In this document: positions 6,185 through 13,140 of the stretch, piece after piece
Layout: every line of letters starts with the position of its first letter
Position numbering within the stretch: position 1 is the first letter of the stretch
Assembly: GCA_001001925.1 (NCBI GenBank)
Contig: LCLH01000012.1
Span: 1 to 14,300, forward strand
Length of the DNA stretch: 14,300 nucleotides
Direction of reading: 5' to 3'
Origin: Candidatus Magasanikbacteria bacterium GW2011_GWC2_45_8
Lineage (GTDB): Bacteria > Patescibacteriota > Patescibacteriia > Magasanikbacterales > UBA10146
Made by a program: the position numbers and the translations under genes
Notes under the pieces: model-generated
What the model saw: the letters and a program-made list of their open reading frames with translations, nothing else
The model's database searches: none
Told to the model about the DNA's origin: nothing

Positions 6185-6299
6185 GTGACTAATATAAAAA
6201 CTTTTCGGAGCACACAAAAATTCTGTTGAATTTTTGCTCAGACTCGCCGCCGTACGTCGGGGCGGCTCGTAGTCCCCGTAAAATTTTTATATTAGTCGC
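6185..6299. repeat. 115-nt imperfect inverted repeat, predicted three-way junction
   Basis: The arms GACTAATATAAAAA (6187-6200) and TTTTTATATTAGTC (6284-6297) are perfect 14-bp complements, extended outward by G-U and G-C pairs (6185-6186 with 6298-6299) and inward by TTTT/AAAA across a one-base bulge. Inside are two further hairpins. The first pairs AAAAATTC (6216-6223) with GAATTTTT (6228-6235) plus GAGC/GCTC. The second pairs GCCGCC (6246-6251) with GGCGGC (6261-6266) plus GACT/AGTC. It lies between frr and glyQS. It could be a terminator/processing structure, a glyQS leader or a miniature mobile palindrome; no flanking direct repeat is seen. Confidence 0.6.
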
Positions 6300-6313
6300 C
6301 TCATTATCTTTCT

Positions 6314-7696
6314 ATGCTTTTAGAGAACGACAAAATGGAGAAAATAGTTTCGCTCGCAAAGCGGCGCGGTTTTATATTCCCCGGATCGGAATTATATGGC
6401 GGCCTTGCAAACTCATGGGATTACGGTCCCTTGGGGCATGCGCTCAAACAGAACATCAAAGCCGCGTGGTGGAAATTTTTTGTCCAAGAACGGGACGATA
6501 TGGTTCCCATGGATTCCGCAATCATCATGAACCCTCGCGTGTGGGAAGCGTCCGGGCATTTGCAGAATTTCAGCGACCCGCTGGTAGAGTGTCGCGCGTG
6601 CCACAAGCGTTTCCGCGCGGATCATGTGCTGGAAGCGTGCTCCGCGGAGCCGGGATACGACAAAGAGGTGCCGGTTGATATTTCCACAATGGTGTGCCCG
6701 GAGTGCGGCGGAAAATTCACCGAGCAAAAGAATTTTAATTTGATGTTTAAGACATTTATCGGCTCCACGGAAGATTCCGCGAGCGTTGCATATTTGCGAC
6801 CGGAGACCGCCGCGGGTATGTTTGTAAATTTCAAAAACATACAGCAAGTCACCCGCCGCCGTTTGCCGTTTGGCATCGCGCAGATTGGCAAAAATTTTAG
6901 AAATGAAATCACACCAGGTAATTTTATTTTTCGCACGCGCGAGTTTGAAATCGGCGAGTTTGAATATTTCATACGGCCGGACGCGTGGGAGGCAACGTTT
7001 GAAATGTGGCTTGGAGAAATCAAGCGTTGGTGGAAAGATATCATGCGGGTCAACATGGATAATTTGGTATGGCATGAGATTCCGGACAGCGAGCGCGCAC
7101 ATTATAGCAAGCGCACCGTGGATATTGAATACAAGTATCCGTTTGGAGTAAAAGAATTACATGGCATCGCGTATCGCACGGATTTTGACTTGTCGCGTCA
7201 TGAGCAAATGAGTGGGCAAGATTTGCATTACACGGATCCGGAAACCGGCGACAAGTTTGTACCGCATGTTATTGAACCCACGTTTGGCATAGACCGCATG
7301 CTTTTGGTTGCACTTTTGGAGGCGTATCATGAAGAACAGGCGCCTACGGCGAAAGAAGGGGAAACAGAAGCTCGCGTGGTAATGAAATTCCCGCTTCATT
7401 TGGCACCTATTCAGGTTGCGGTTTTGCCTTTGTCCAAGAAAGAAGAACTGGCGCATGTGGCGCGCCCTCTGGCGGCTGAATTGCGCAAACAATTTGCGGT
7501 TGACTATGACGAAACGCAGTCCATCGGCAAACGCTATCGCCGACAAGATGAAGTGGGTACACCATTTTGCATTACCGTGGATTTTGATTCATTAAATGAC
7601 AAAGCGGTTACGGTGCGCGAACGCGATAGCATGCAACAAACGCGCATGGCAATTGCAGAGGTGGGCGCCTATTTAAAAGAACAATTTGGAAGATAA
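6314..7696 (+). CDS. glyQS: Glycyl-tRNA synthetase, class II dimeric type
   Basis: The 460-residue protein charges tRNA-Gly and is of the single-chain alpha-2 type, not the alpha2-beta2 GlyQ/GlyS type. Visible are RGFIFPGSELYGG (18-30), WDYGPLG (35-41), two CxxC pairs C93/C96 and C128/C131 of the zinc-binding insertion, YLRPETAAGMF (160-170), motif 2 FRNEITPGNFIFRTREFE (195-212), motif 3 IEPTFGIDRMLLVALLEAY (321-339) and the C-terminal anticodon-binding domain (about 365-460). ATG at 6335 (MEKIVSLAKRRGF) is an alternative start, with AGAGAA upstream; it removes seven residues and may be the real one. The stop is three bases before the M16 peptidase gene, starting an apparent four-gene operon. 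Confidence 0.96.
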   Translation: MLLENDKMEKIVSLAKRRGFIFPGSELYGGLANSWDYGPLGHALKQNIKAAWWKFFVQERDDMVPMDSAIIMNPRVWEASGHLQNFSDPLVECRACHKRFRADHVLEACSAEPGYDKEVPVDISTMVCPECGGKFTEQKNFNLMFKTFIGSTEDSASVAYLRPETAAGMFVNFKNIQQVTRRRLPFGIAQIGKNFRNEITPGNFIFRTREFEIGEFEYFIRPDAWEATFEMWLGEIKRWWKDIMRVNMDNLVWHEIPDSERAHYSKRTVDIEYKYPFGVKELHGIAYRTDFDLSRHEQMSGQDLHYTDPETGDKFVPHVIEPTFGIDRMLLVALLEAYHEEQAPTAKEGETEARVVMKFPLHLAPIQVAVLPLSKKEELAHVARPLAAELRKQFAVDYDETQSIGKRYRRQDEVGTPFCITVDFDSLNDKAVTVRERDSMQQTRMAIAEVGAYLKEQFGR

Positions 7697-7699
7697 GAT

Positions 7700-8974
7700 A
7701 TGTTCCACAAAGAAATTTTGCGTAATAAAACACAGTTAATCACCATACCATTGCGCGGCACGGTCGCCATGACCATTTTAGTCATGTATCCGGTGGGCTC
7801 TCGCTATGAAACGCCGGACATGAACGGCGCGTCGCATTTTATTGAGCATCTCATGTTCAAAGGAACCGCGTTGCGCCCGCGCCCCATAGACGTTTCTCGC
7901 GCGCTGGACAGCCTGGGTGCGGAGTACAACGCGTTTACCGGCAAAGACTATACCGGCTACTACGTGAAAGCAAGCGGGGAAAAATTGGCGGGTGCGGCGG
8001 AACTTTTGCATGACATGCTGTATCATTCATTGTTTGCGCCGGAAGAATTGGAACGCGAGAAGGGCGTGGTGATAGAAGAAATTAACATGTACAAAGACAA
8101 TCCATCCTCAATGGTTGAAGAGTATTTTGAAGAATTGCTATTTCCTCATCATCCATTGGGCAAGTATATCGGCGGGACGGAAGAAGTAATTCGTAAAATG
8201 ACGCGCGATAAAATTATTGCGTATCGCGATCGTTTTTATGCTCCGCAAAACGCGGTTGTGGTAATTGCCGGCAATATCCAAAAAAACGCGCTCAAGAAAG
8301 TGAAAAAGATGTTTGCGGACAGCGGTCCTGCCAAAAAGTTTATCAAAATCGGATACAAAAAGTGCCCTGTTCCCGGAGCGCGGCCGGCAAAGAATCGTTT
8401 GGTGATTAAATGGAAAGAAACAGATCAAGCACATTTGGAGCTCGGATTCCCCGGTCTGAAATTGGGAGACGCGCATAACCCCGCGCTCACAATTTTGAAC
8501 GCGATTGCGGGTGGCTCCATGAGTTCCCGTTTGTTTGACGTGGTGCGCGAGCAAAAAGGCTTGGCATACATGATTAATTCCGGCACAAGCCCTTACCAAG
8601 ACGTGGGCACCTTTACCGTTTCAGCGGGCTTGAATAAAACGCGCACGGAAGAAGCAATCAAGGCAATCAAAGAAGAGCTCGCGCGGCTCATTGTGGAGCC
8701 TGTCAAAGCAGATGAGATGGCGCGCACAAAAGATTATGTGATTGGCAAAACAATTTTGCAGATGGAAGAATCAAGTTTTTGGGCCGGTTGGTACGCCAAA
8801 CAGGTAGCGCTTTTGAATGCTCACGAGAGTCCGGAAGAAAAAATGAAAAAAGTAAAAAAAGTAACCGCGGGGGATGTACAGCGGCTTGCAAAACGTATTT
8901 TTGATTTTTCAGCAATGCACATCGCGCTCGTTGGCCCCTACAAAGAACGCGCTCGATTTTTAAAATTTTTGTAA
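7700..8974 (+). CDS. M16 family zinc metallopeptidase
   Basis: A 424-residue peptidase of the insulinase / processing-peptidase (M16) family. Residues 46-50 are HFIEH, the inverted HxxEH zinc motif with Glu49 as catalytic base. E127, 76 residues beyond H50 in VVIEEINMYKDNP, supplies the third ligand. The second half (GGSMSSRLFDVVREQKGLAYMINSG) is the typical inactive-like partner lobe with the (R)xxY-type substrate contact. One ~420-residue chain of two lobes fits M16B proteases, which usually act as dimers on peptides. No signal peptide is evident, so it is probably cytoplasmic. It follows glyQS by three bases and precedes tpiA by three. Confidence 0.93.
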   Translation: MFHKEILRNKTQLITIPLRGTVAMTILVMYPVGSRYETPDMNGASHFIEHLMFKGTALRPRPIDVSRALDSLGAEYNAFTGKDYTGYYVKASGEKLAGAAELLHDMLYHSLFAPEELEREKGVVIEEINMYKDNPSSMVEEYFEELLFPHHPLGKYIGGTEEVIRKMTRDKIIAYRDRFYAPQNAVVVIAGNIQKNALKKVKKMFADSGPAKKFIKIGYKKCPVPGARPAKNRLVIKWKETDQAHLELGFPGLKLGDAHNPALTILNAIAGGSMSSRLFDVVREQKGLAYMINSGTSPYQDVGTFTVSAGLNKTRTEEAIKAIKEELARLIVEPVKADEMARTKDYVIGKTILQMEESSFWAGWYAKQVALLNAHESPEEKMKKVKKVTAGDVQRLAKRIFDFSAMHIALVGPYKERARFLKFL

Positions 8975-8977
8975 GCT

Positions 8978-9706
8978 ATGAAATATTTTATTGCCAATTG
9001 GAAGATGTACGTGGGACGCGCAGATGCCGTTATGCTTGCGGAAATCGCACGCGCGGCAAAGACCGCGGAGGGCGTGCAAACAATTGTGTGCCCCTCGTTT
9101 GTGCATATTGACGCGGTGGGACGCGTAGTGAGCGGCTCCGCGGTGGTGCTGGGCGCGCAGGATGCGTATTTTGAATCATCTGGCGCGTTCACCTCTGCTG
9201 TGGGGATTAAAGAGCTCAAAGAGTTGGGTGTTTCCCATGTTCTTGTAGGGCACAGTGAACGAAGGCGGTATTTTGGAGAGACTGATGAGGCAGTCAATAA
9301 AAAAGTAAAAGCGGCGTACGCGGGAGGGCTTCAGCCTGTTGTATGCGTGGGAGAAACCGAGCAAGAACGCACCGCAGGACAGACTGAATCGCGTGTGAGC
9401 GCGCAAGTGCGCACCGCGTTTCAGGGCGTGAGCGTGAAAAAAGTAATTATCGCGTATGAACCGATATGGGCAATCGGTACGGGAAAAGCGTCTTCGTCTG
9501 CCGATGCGCGCGCGGTTCATCAATTGATTAAACAAATCGTTAAAGAAACGAACGGATCGCAGTGTAGCGTGCTATATGGAGGAAGCGTAACACCGGACAA
9601 CATGCATGAATTTTGGAATACGACGGATATTGACGGAGTGCTAGTGGGCGGCGCGAGCGCGCGCAAAGAAACCTTATCTTCATTGCTCGCCTTACTTTCT
9701 TTTTAA
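8978..9706 (+). CDS. tpiA: Triosephosphate isomerase
   Basis: The 242-residue enzyme interconverts dihydroxyacetone phosphate and glyceraldehyde 3-phosphate. All catalytic signatures are present: N-terminal NWKM with the substrate lysine (7-10), GHSERR with the catalytic His (about 88-93), AYEPIWAIGTGKAS with the catalytic Glu and flexible loop 6 (about 158-171), YGGSV (about 199-203) and GVLVGGAS near the C-terminus. Its length is slightly below the usual ~250. It sits three bases after the M16 gene and seven before the TPR gene, so glycolysis and protein-handling genes share an operon here. Confidence 0.97.
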   Translation: MKYFIANWKMYVGRADAVMLAEIARAAKTAEGVQTIVCPSFVHIDAVGRVVSGSAVVLGAQDAYFESSGAFTSAVGIKELKELGVSHVLVGHSERRRYFGETDEAVNKKVKAAYAGGLQPVVCVGETEQERTAGQTESRVSAQVRTAFQGVSVKKVIIAYEPIWAIGTGKASSSADARAVHQLIKQIVKETNGSQCSVLYGGSVTPDNMHEFWNTTDIDGVLVGGASARKETLSSLLALLSF

Positions 9707-9713
9707 GCAAAGT

Positions 9714-10646
9714 ATGTTTTTTAACATCATTCCGTTTGTACTTATCATTGTCTGCCTTGTGGGCGTTATGGTGATTGTGGTGCGCAAATTTCCACAGCTC
9801 ACATCTCTTGACGTTGGCACCTTGCCCAAGGTGCAACAAGCAGAGGTCAAGAAACAGTTGGAGCTCAAGCGTTTTTGGCGCGCTATGGCGCGCGCGGGCA
9901 GGTGGCTCAAAATCGCAAGCGGACCACTAAAAGGCGTATGGAGGGCGGGGCAAAATAAATTTCGCGCGTATGTTGCCATATTGCAAGAAAAGTATGAGAA
10001 GGTGGCGGAAGAAGCGGAGGCAAAAAAAATAAGCAGTAAAAGCGCGCAGGACACGGATTTGGTTGCACCGACTGTCGTAACGCTTGGGAAAATTGAAGAG
10101 TGGCTTTCAAAGGCGGAGGAGCATATTGATCGCAATGAATTAAAAGACGCCGAGCAATGTTTTATTGAAGTCTTAAAACTTGATGAAAAAAATGTGGAGG
10201 CGTACCGCGGTTTGGGAAAAGTGTATTTGGATTTGGAAAGATATAAAGAAGCATCCGCAATTTTTAAATTTTTGCTTAAATTGTCTCCGCAAGATGATCG
10301 TGCCTTGAATCGTTTGGCAATGGCATCTATTGGGCAAAATAAATATGAAGATGCGGCAAAAGCGCTTGAGAAAGCGGTTGAAATAAATGATGGTTTGGCG
10401 ATCCGTTTTTTTGATCTCGGTCGGCTATATCAGGAGCTTGAACGGCCTGCAGCCGCGCTTCGTAATTTTCAGAAAGCGTCAGATATAGAGCCGGGAAATC
10501 CCAAATACCTTGACCAATTGCTGGAAATCAGTATAATAACGGGAGATCGGTGTTTGGCGGAAGAGGCCTATGAGCGTCTTGAGGCGGTGAATCCGGATAA
10601 TCAGAAATTACCGGAATTCCGCGAGCGTCTTGAGGAGATGGGATAG
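9714..10646 (+). CDS. Membrane-anchored TPR protein
   Basis: The 310-residue protein starts with one hydrophobic helix (about 4-24, IIPFVLIIVCLVGVMVIVV), then a basic linker rich in Lys/Arg/Trp (30-90) and a charged, probably coiled stretch (AILQEKYEKVAEEAEAKK). From about 125 to the end come at least four TPR motifs, with the typical A..CF.EVLKLDEKNVEAYRGLGKVYLDLERYKEA consensus. It is probably a scaffold on the cytoplasmic face of the membrane; partners are unknown. It is last in the glyQS-M16-tpiA series, and the tRNA cluster begins 21 bases after its stop. Confidence 0.85.
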   Translation: MFFNIIPFVLIIVCLVGVMVIVVRKFPQLTSLDVGTLPKVQQAEVKKQLELKRFWRAMARAGRWLKIASGPLKGVWRAGQNKFRAYVAILQEKYEKVAEEAEAKKISSKSAQDTDLVAPTVVTLGKIEEWLSKAEEHIDRNELKDAEQCFIEVLKLDEKNVEAYRGLGKVYLDLERYKEASAIFKFLLKLSPQDDRALNRLAMASIGQNKYEDAAKALEKAVEINDGLAIRFFDLGRLYQELERPAAALRNFQKASDIEPGNPKYLDQLLEISIITGDRCLAEEAYERLEAVNPDNQKLPEFRERLEEMG

Positions 10647-10667
10647 TTCTTTTAACAAGTTATGAAT

Positions 10668-10743
10668 GCCGTTGTAGCTCAGCTGGTAGAGCAACTCCAT
10701 GGTAAGGAGTAGGTCATCGGTTCAATTCCGATCAACGGCTCCA
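10668..10743 (+). tRNA. trnT: tRNA-Thr(GGT)
   Basis: The 76-nt cloverleaf has acceptor stem GCCGTTG/CAACGGC, D-loop AGCTGGTAGA, anticodon stem ACTCC/GGAGT around loop ATGGTAA (anticodon GGT), T-arm ATCGG-TTCAATT-CCGAT, discriminator T and encoded CCA. Confidence 0.95.
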
Positions 10744-10757
10744 TTTACTTTGAATAC

Positions 10758-10843
10758 GGGTGGATACCGAAGCGGTCAAACGGGACAGACTGTAAATCTG
10801 TTGGCTCACGCCTTCGAAGGTTCGAATCCTTCTCCACCCACCA
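10758..10843 (+). tRNA. trnY: tRNA-Tyr(GTA)
   Basis: The 86-nt tRNA has acceptor stem GGGTGGA/TCCACCC, anticodon stem ACAGA/TCTGT with loop CTGTAAA (anticodon GTA), a long variable arm as expected of bacterial tRNA-Tyr, T-arm with GTTCGAATC, discriminator A and encoded CCA. It is 14 bases after tRNA-Thr(GGT). Confidence 0.95.
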
Positions 10844-10861
10844 GTCGGAATCGACGCGTGC

Positions 10862-10937
10862 GCCGACATAGCTCAGTTGGTAGAGCAACGCTTTTGTAAA
10901 GCGTGGGTCGTGGGTTCGAATCCCTCTGTCGGCTCCA
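10862..10937 (+). tRNA. trnT: tRNA-Thr(TGT)
   Basis: The 76-nt cloverleaf has acceptor stem GCCGACA/TGTCGGC, anticodon stem ACGCT/AGCGT with loop TTTGTAA (anticodon TGT), T-arm with GGTTCGAATCC, discriminator T and encoded CCA. With the GGT isoacceptor upstream it gives two Thr tRNAs flanking tRNA-Tyr. Confidence 0.95.
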
Positions 10938-10954
10938 GCACAATACTTATTTAC

Positions 10955-10960
10955 TATAAT
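10955..10960 (+). promoter_or_regulatory. rpmG: Perfect -10 hexamer before rpmG
   Basis: TATAAT ends 11 bases before the rpmG ATG. Transcription from it would give a leader of only about five bases, close to leaderless. No matching -35 is present (the site would fall in the 3' end of tRNA-Thr), so it is tentative. Confidence 0.3.
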
Positions 10961-10971
10961 TCAAGAAATGT

Positions 10972-11127
10972 ATGTCGCAAGATAATTTGGTGAAGATGGA
11001 ATGTACGCAATGCAAACGTGTTCCATATCATACTCATAAGAACAAGAAAACACTTAAGAGCCGTCTTGAACTTAAGAAGCATTGCAAATTTTGCAAGAAA
11101 CATACGCCGCATAAAGAGACAAAGTAA
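10972..11127 (+). CDS. rpmG: 50S ribosomal protein L33
   Basis: This 51-residue protein is L33 of the large subunit. It matches the family along its length: [32 protein letters not shown] core and the ending [14 protein letters not shown]. It is the zinc-binding form with CxxC pairs C11/C14 and C38/C41. The earlier ATG at 10968 is out of frame and stops after five codons, so ATG 10972 is chosen; only a weak AGAA lies upstream. It sits inside the tRNA cluster, a common bacterial setting near tRNA-Thr/Tyr and tRNA-Trp, and is followed by a hairpin terminator. Confidence 0.95.
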   Translation: MSQDNLVKMECTQCKRVPYHTHKNKKTLKSRLELKKHCKFCKKHTPHKETK

Positions 11128-11133
11128 CTATAT

Positions 11134-11158
11134 AAAGTGCAGTATTTTCTGCACTTTT
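11134..11158 (+). terminator. Hairpin terminator after rpmG
   Basis: AAAGTGCAG (11134-11142) and CTGCACTTT (11149-11157) form a perfect 9-bp stem with a 6-nt loop TATTTT, ending in TTTT. It lies seven bases after the rpmG stop and five before tRNA-Trp, so it ends the rpmG transcript or marks a processing site. Confidence 0.65.
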
Positions 11159-11162
11159 AAAT

Positions 11163-11237
11163 AGGCCTGTAGTTTCAATGGTAAAACATCGGTCTCCAAA
11201 ACCGAGGTTCCCGGTTCGAGTCCGGGCGGGCCTGCCA
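11163..11237 (+). tRNA. trnW: tRNA-Trp(CCA)
   Basis: The 75-nt cloverleaf has acceptor stem AGGCCTG/CGGGCCT with one G-U, D-stem GTTT/AAAC, anticodon stem TCGGT/ACCGA with loop CTCCAAA (anticodon CCA), T-arm CCCGG-TTCGAGT-CCGGG, discriminator G and encoded CCA. Anticodon CCA reads UGG only, consistent with UGA as stop. Confidence 0.95.
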
Positions 11238-11269
11238 ATAAAAATTTTTAATTTAATTTATCATTATCT

Positions 11270-11773
11270 ATGATAGAAAGAAGACCGTTTACGCCTCCAG
11301 ATTATCAGATAGGTCATGGAAAGGTAAAAGGAACAAGTGACTATCCAACACAGGGCACATCGCCACGGGATGTATTGTTGAACCCACATACAGGGAAACG
11401 TCGTATGGGGGGGCGGGTTTCAATTGAAACACACAGTTCAGCACAGTCGCCCGAAGAAGCTTTGATTGAAGAGGAAGAAAGACATCTACACGGCGAAAAA
11501 CAGAAAGCAACAAAAGAGGGAAACAATGAGGGTTTTCAGGTTGGTGTTGAGACAGTTCAGTATCCCGATGAAATGATAGGAACGCATGATTCAGCGGTAT
11601 TACATAAATCGCGGGGGAAGAGGGTTGGTCCGGAAATATCAAATATAGGAATAGGGAGAATGAGCAGTGTTGAAAATTCATCATTGCGTCGAAAAGACAC
11701 AAAACCTATTAAATATCGCGGAACGCAAAAACCAAAATACAAGGGACATGGGCGCCAGACGCGCGCGACATAA
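11270..11773 (+). CDS. Hypothetical hydrophilic protein, 167 aa
   Basis: I do not recognise this gene. The product is highly polar, rich in Gly, Lys, Arg, Glu and Ser, with no membrane segment, cysteine or signal peptide. An acidic-basic patch (EEALIEEEERHLHGEKQKATKEG, about residues 62-84) may form a short helix; the ends look disordered, and the C-terminus is basic (KYRGTQKPKYKGHGRQTR). The ATG at 11270 follows an AT-rich run without a Shine-Dalgarno, 32 bases after tRNA-Trp. Codon use (AGA, ACA, CCA, GGG) differs from the GCG/CGC-rich neighbours. The 504-base frame length argues for a real gene; function cannot be assigned. Confidence 0.55.
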   Translation: MIERRPFTPPDYQIGHGKVKGTSDYPTQGTSPRDVLLNPHTGKRRMGGRVSIETHSSAQSPEEALIEEEERHLHGEKQKATKEGNNEGFQVGVETVQYPDEMIGTHDSAVLHKSRGKRVGPEISNIGIGRMSSVENSSLRRKDTKPIKYRGTQKPKYKGHGRQTRAT

Positions 11774-11825
11774 AATTTGATCTTCATTTCTCGCCCTCCT
11801 TAATAACTTATTTTAAAAAAGTAAG

Positions 11826-11854
11826 TTGCCTCGCATATTTTTTTGTAGTATACT
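11826..11854 (+). promoter_or_regulatory. ndh: Sigma-70-like promoter of the ndh-like gene
   Basis: TTGCCT (11826-11831) and TATACT (11849-11854) are separated by exactly 17 bases; the hexamers match consensus at 4/6 and 5/6. Transcription would begin near 11861, leaving a ~40-nt leader that includes the palindrome at 11883-11894. Confidence 0.6.
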
Positions 11855-11882
11855 TTGAGAGTCTGAAAAGAAAATAATGAGG

Positions 11883-11894
11883 CAAAGCGCTTTG
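11883..11894. promoter_or_regulatory. 12-bp palindrome in the leader, operator-like
   Basis: CAAAGCGCTTTG is perfectly self-complementary, ends seven bases before the ATG at 11902 and has a central CG with A/T flanks as in LacI/CcpA-family operators. In RNA it would be hard to fold without a loop, so a DNA-binding site is likelier. The regulator is unknown. Confidence 0.4.
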
Positions 11895-11901
11895 ACAGGG
11901 T

Positions 11902-13140
11902 ATGCCCAAAAAAATATTGATTTTAGGCGGAGGGTTTGGCGGAGTAAGGTTTTATAAAACACTCCATGATCTCACTCATGACAGCGGAGACTATTTATTC
12001 CAGGTGGTAAACCGGTGGAATTATTTTTTGTTTTATCCCATGTTGCATGAGGTTGCCACGGGTTCTGTTGACAGGAGCCACATCACACAGCCTCTGCGCG
12101 AGATTATGAATTGTTGTTTGGAAACGTTTTATCACACAGATGCTGAGCATATTGATTTTAAAAATAAACAGGTCAAAACCGCGCAAGGAATGCTCATCTA
12201 TGATTTTTTGTGCGTCGGTCTTGGCGCCACGGGGAATTTTTTTGGCGTCAAAGGCGCGGCGGAACATACCCTGCAATTAAAGGATATCGCCTCGGCTATC
12301 GCATTGCGCAACACCATCATTGCCCGTTTTGAAGCGGCAACTAAAAGCGCGGACGCGGACGAACGCAAAAAATTATTGCATTTTGTAATCGTTGGCGGCG
12401 GCTCAACCGGCGTTGAGCTTGCAGGACAGCTTGCCGATGTCGTGTTTCATGAATTTAAAAATTTGTATCAAGAAATTGATTATCATGAAGTAAAAATAAC
12501 ACTTATACAAGGAGGAGATCGTCTTATCCCGCAATGCGTCCTTCCTGCTTGCAAAATGGCCGTGGTTCGTCTTGCTCAACAAGGGGTAGCGGTTCAACTC
12601 AACGCCGTTGCCAAAGAAATCACAGCCTCCGCAGTGTACTTGGCAGATGGTAATATACTCAAAACAAAAACCGTTATGTGGACAGCAGGTGTTGCTTCGC
12701 CTTTGCGCGGCATGGTGGATGATGAATATCTCAACGAAAGCGGATATTTTAAAACACGCGACACCTTACAGCTAGTAGGGCACGATGAGGTGTTTATAGC
12801 AGGGGATAACGCGGGTGTGGAAAACGGAAAAGGCACGCGCGCGCCACAAACCGCTCAAGCCGCGGTGGGTGAAGGGCATGTGGCCGCGCTGAATTGTTTT
12901 GCGCTCATGTCCAACAAACCGCTTAAGCCGTTTTCTTTTAAAAGCAAAGGCGATATAATGCCTATTGGGGATTGGTACGCAGTCGCGCAGTTTGGGTCGT
13001 TTGTTTTTGGCGGGCGTTTTGCGTGGTGGTTGCGTCGCACCATCTTTTTGACCGAGATGTGGAGCTGGATGAATCGTCTTAAAATTGTAGCGGATTGGAC
13101 ACTCAACATATTCATGCCGCGCGATACTTCTCAATTATGA
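11902..13140 (+). CDS. ndh: Type II NADH dehydrogenase (NDH-2-like FAD oxidoreductase)
   Basis: The 412-residue flavoprotein should pass electrons from NADH to quinone at the membrane surface without pumping protons. Motifs: FAD dinucleotide-binding GGGFGG (9-14), the NDH-2-typical NYFLFYPMLHEVATGSV (40-56), the NAD-binding loop IVGGGSTGVELAGQLAD (163-179), the second FAD motif VFIAGDNAG (296-304) with Asp301, and APQTAQAAVGEG (313-324), resembling the quinone-site AQxAxQQG pattern. A C-terminal amphipathic, Trp-rich stretch (about 388-405) could bind the membrane. It has its own promoter. The TGA stop shares ATGA with the start of the next gene, so translation is probably coupled. A ferredoxin reductase or other pyridine nucleotide-disulfide family member is less likely. 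Confidence 0.88.
   Translation: MPKKILILGGGFGGVRFYKTLHDLTHDSGDYLFQVVNRWNYFLFYPMLHEVATGSVDRSHITQPLREIMNCCLETFYHTDAEHIDFKNKQVKTAQGMLIYDFLCVGLGATGNFFGVKGAAEHTLQLKDIASAIALRNTIIARFEAATKSADADERKKLLHFVIVGGGSTGVELAGQLADVVFHEFKNLYQEIDYHEVKITLIQGGDRLIPQCVLPACKMAVVRLAQQGVAVQLNAVAKEITASAVYLADGNILKTKTVMWTAGVASPLRGMVDDEYLNESGYFKTRDTLQLVGHDEVFIAGDNAGVENGKGTRAPQTAQAAVGEGHVAALNCFALMSNKPLKPFSFKSKGDIMPIGDWYAVAQFGSFVFGGRFAWWLRRTIFLTEMWSWMNRLKIVADWTLNIFMPRDTSQL

Noticed and set aside
5747..6217. 156-codon minus-strand frame over frr
   Set aside because: Antisense shadow of a clearly conserved ribosome recycling factor; Ser/Phe-rich.
6174..6313. T-box riboswitch upstream of glyQS
   Set aside because: No T-box sequence (AGGGTGGNACCGCG-like) or specifier-loop layout was found; the fold is a different three-way junction.
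6413..7102. 229-codon minus-strand frame over glyQS
   Set aside because: Antisense shadow; the plus strand carries all class II synthetase motifs.
11163..13140. UGA recoding (SR1/Gracilibacteria type)
   Set aside because: The ndh-like and 48-aa genes end in TGA at natural C-termini, and tRNA-Trp has anticodon CCA.
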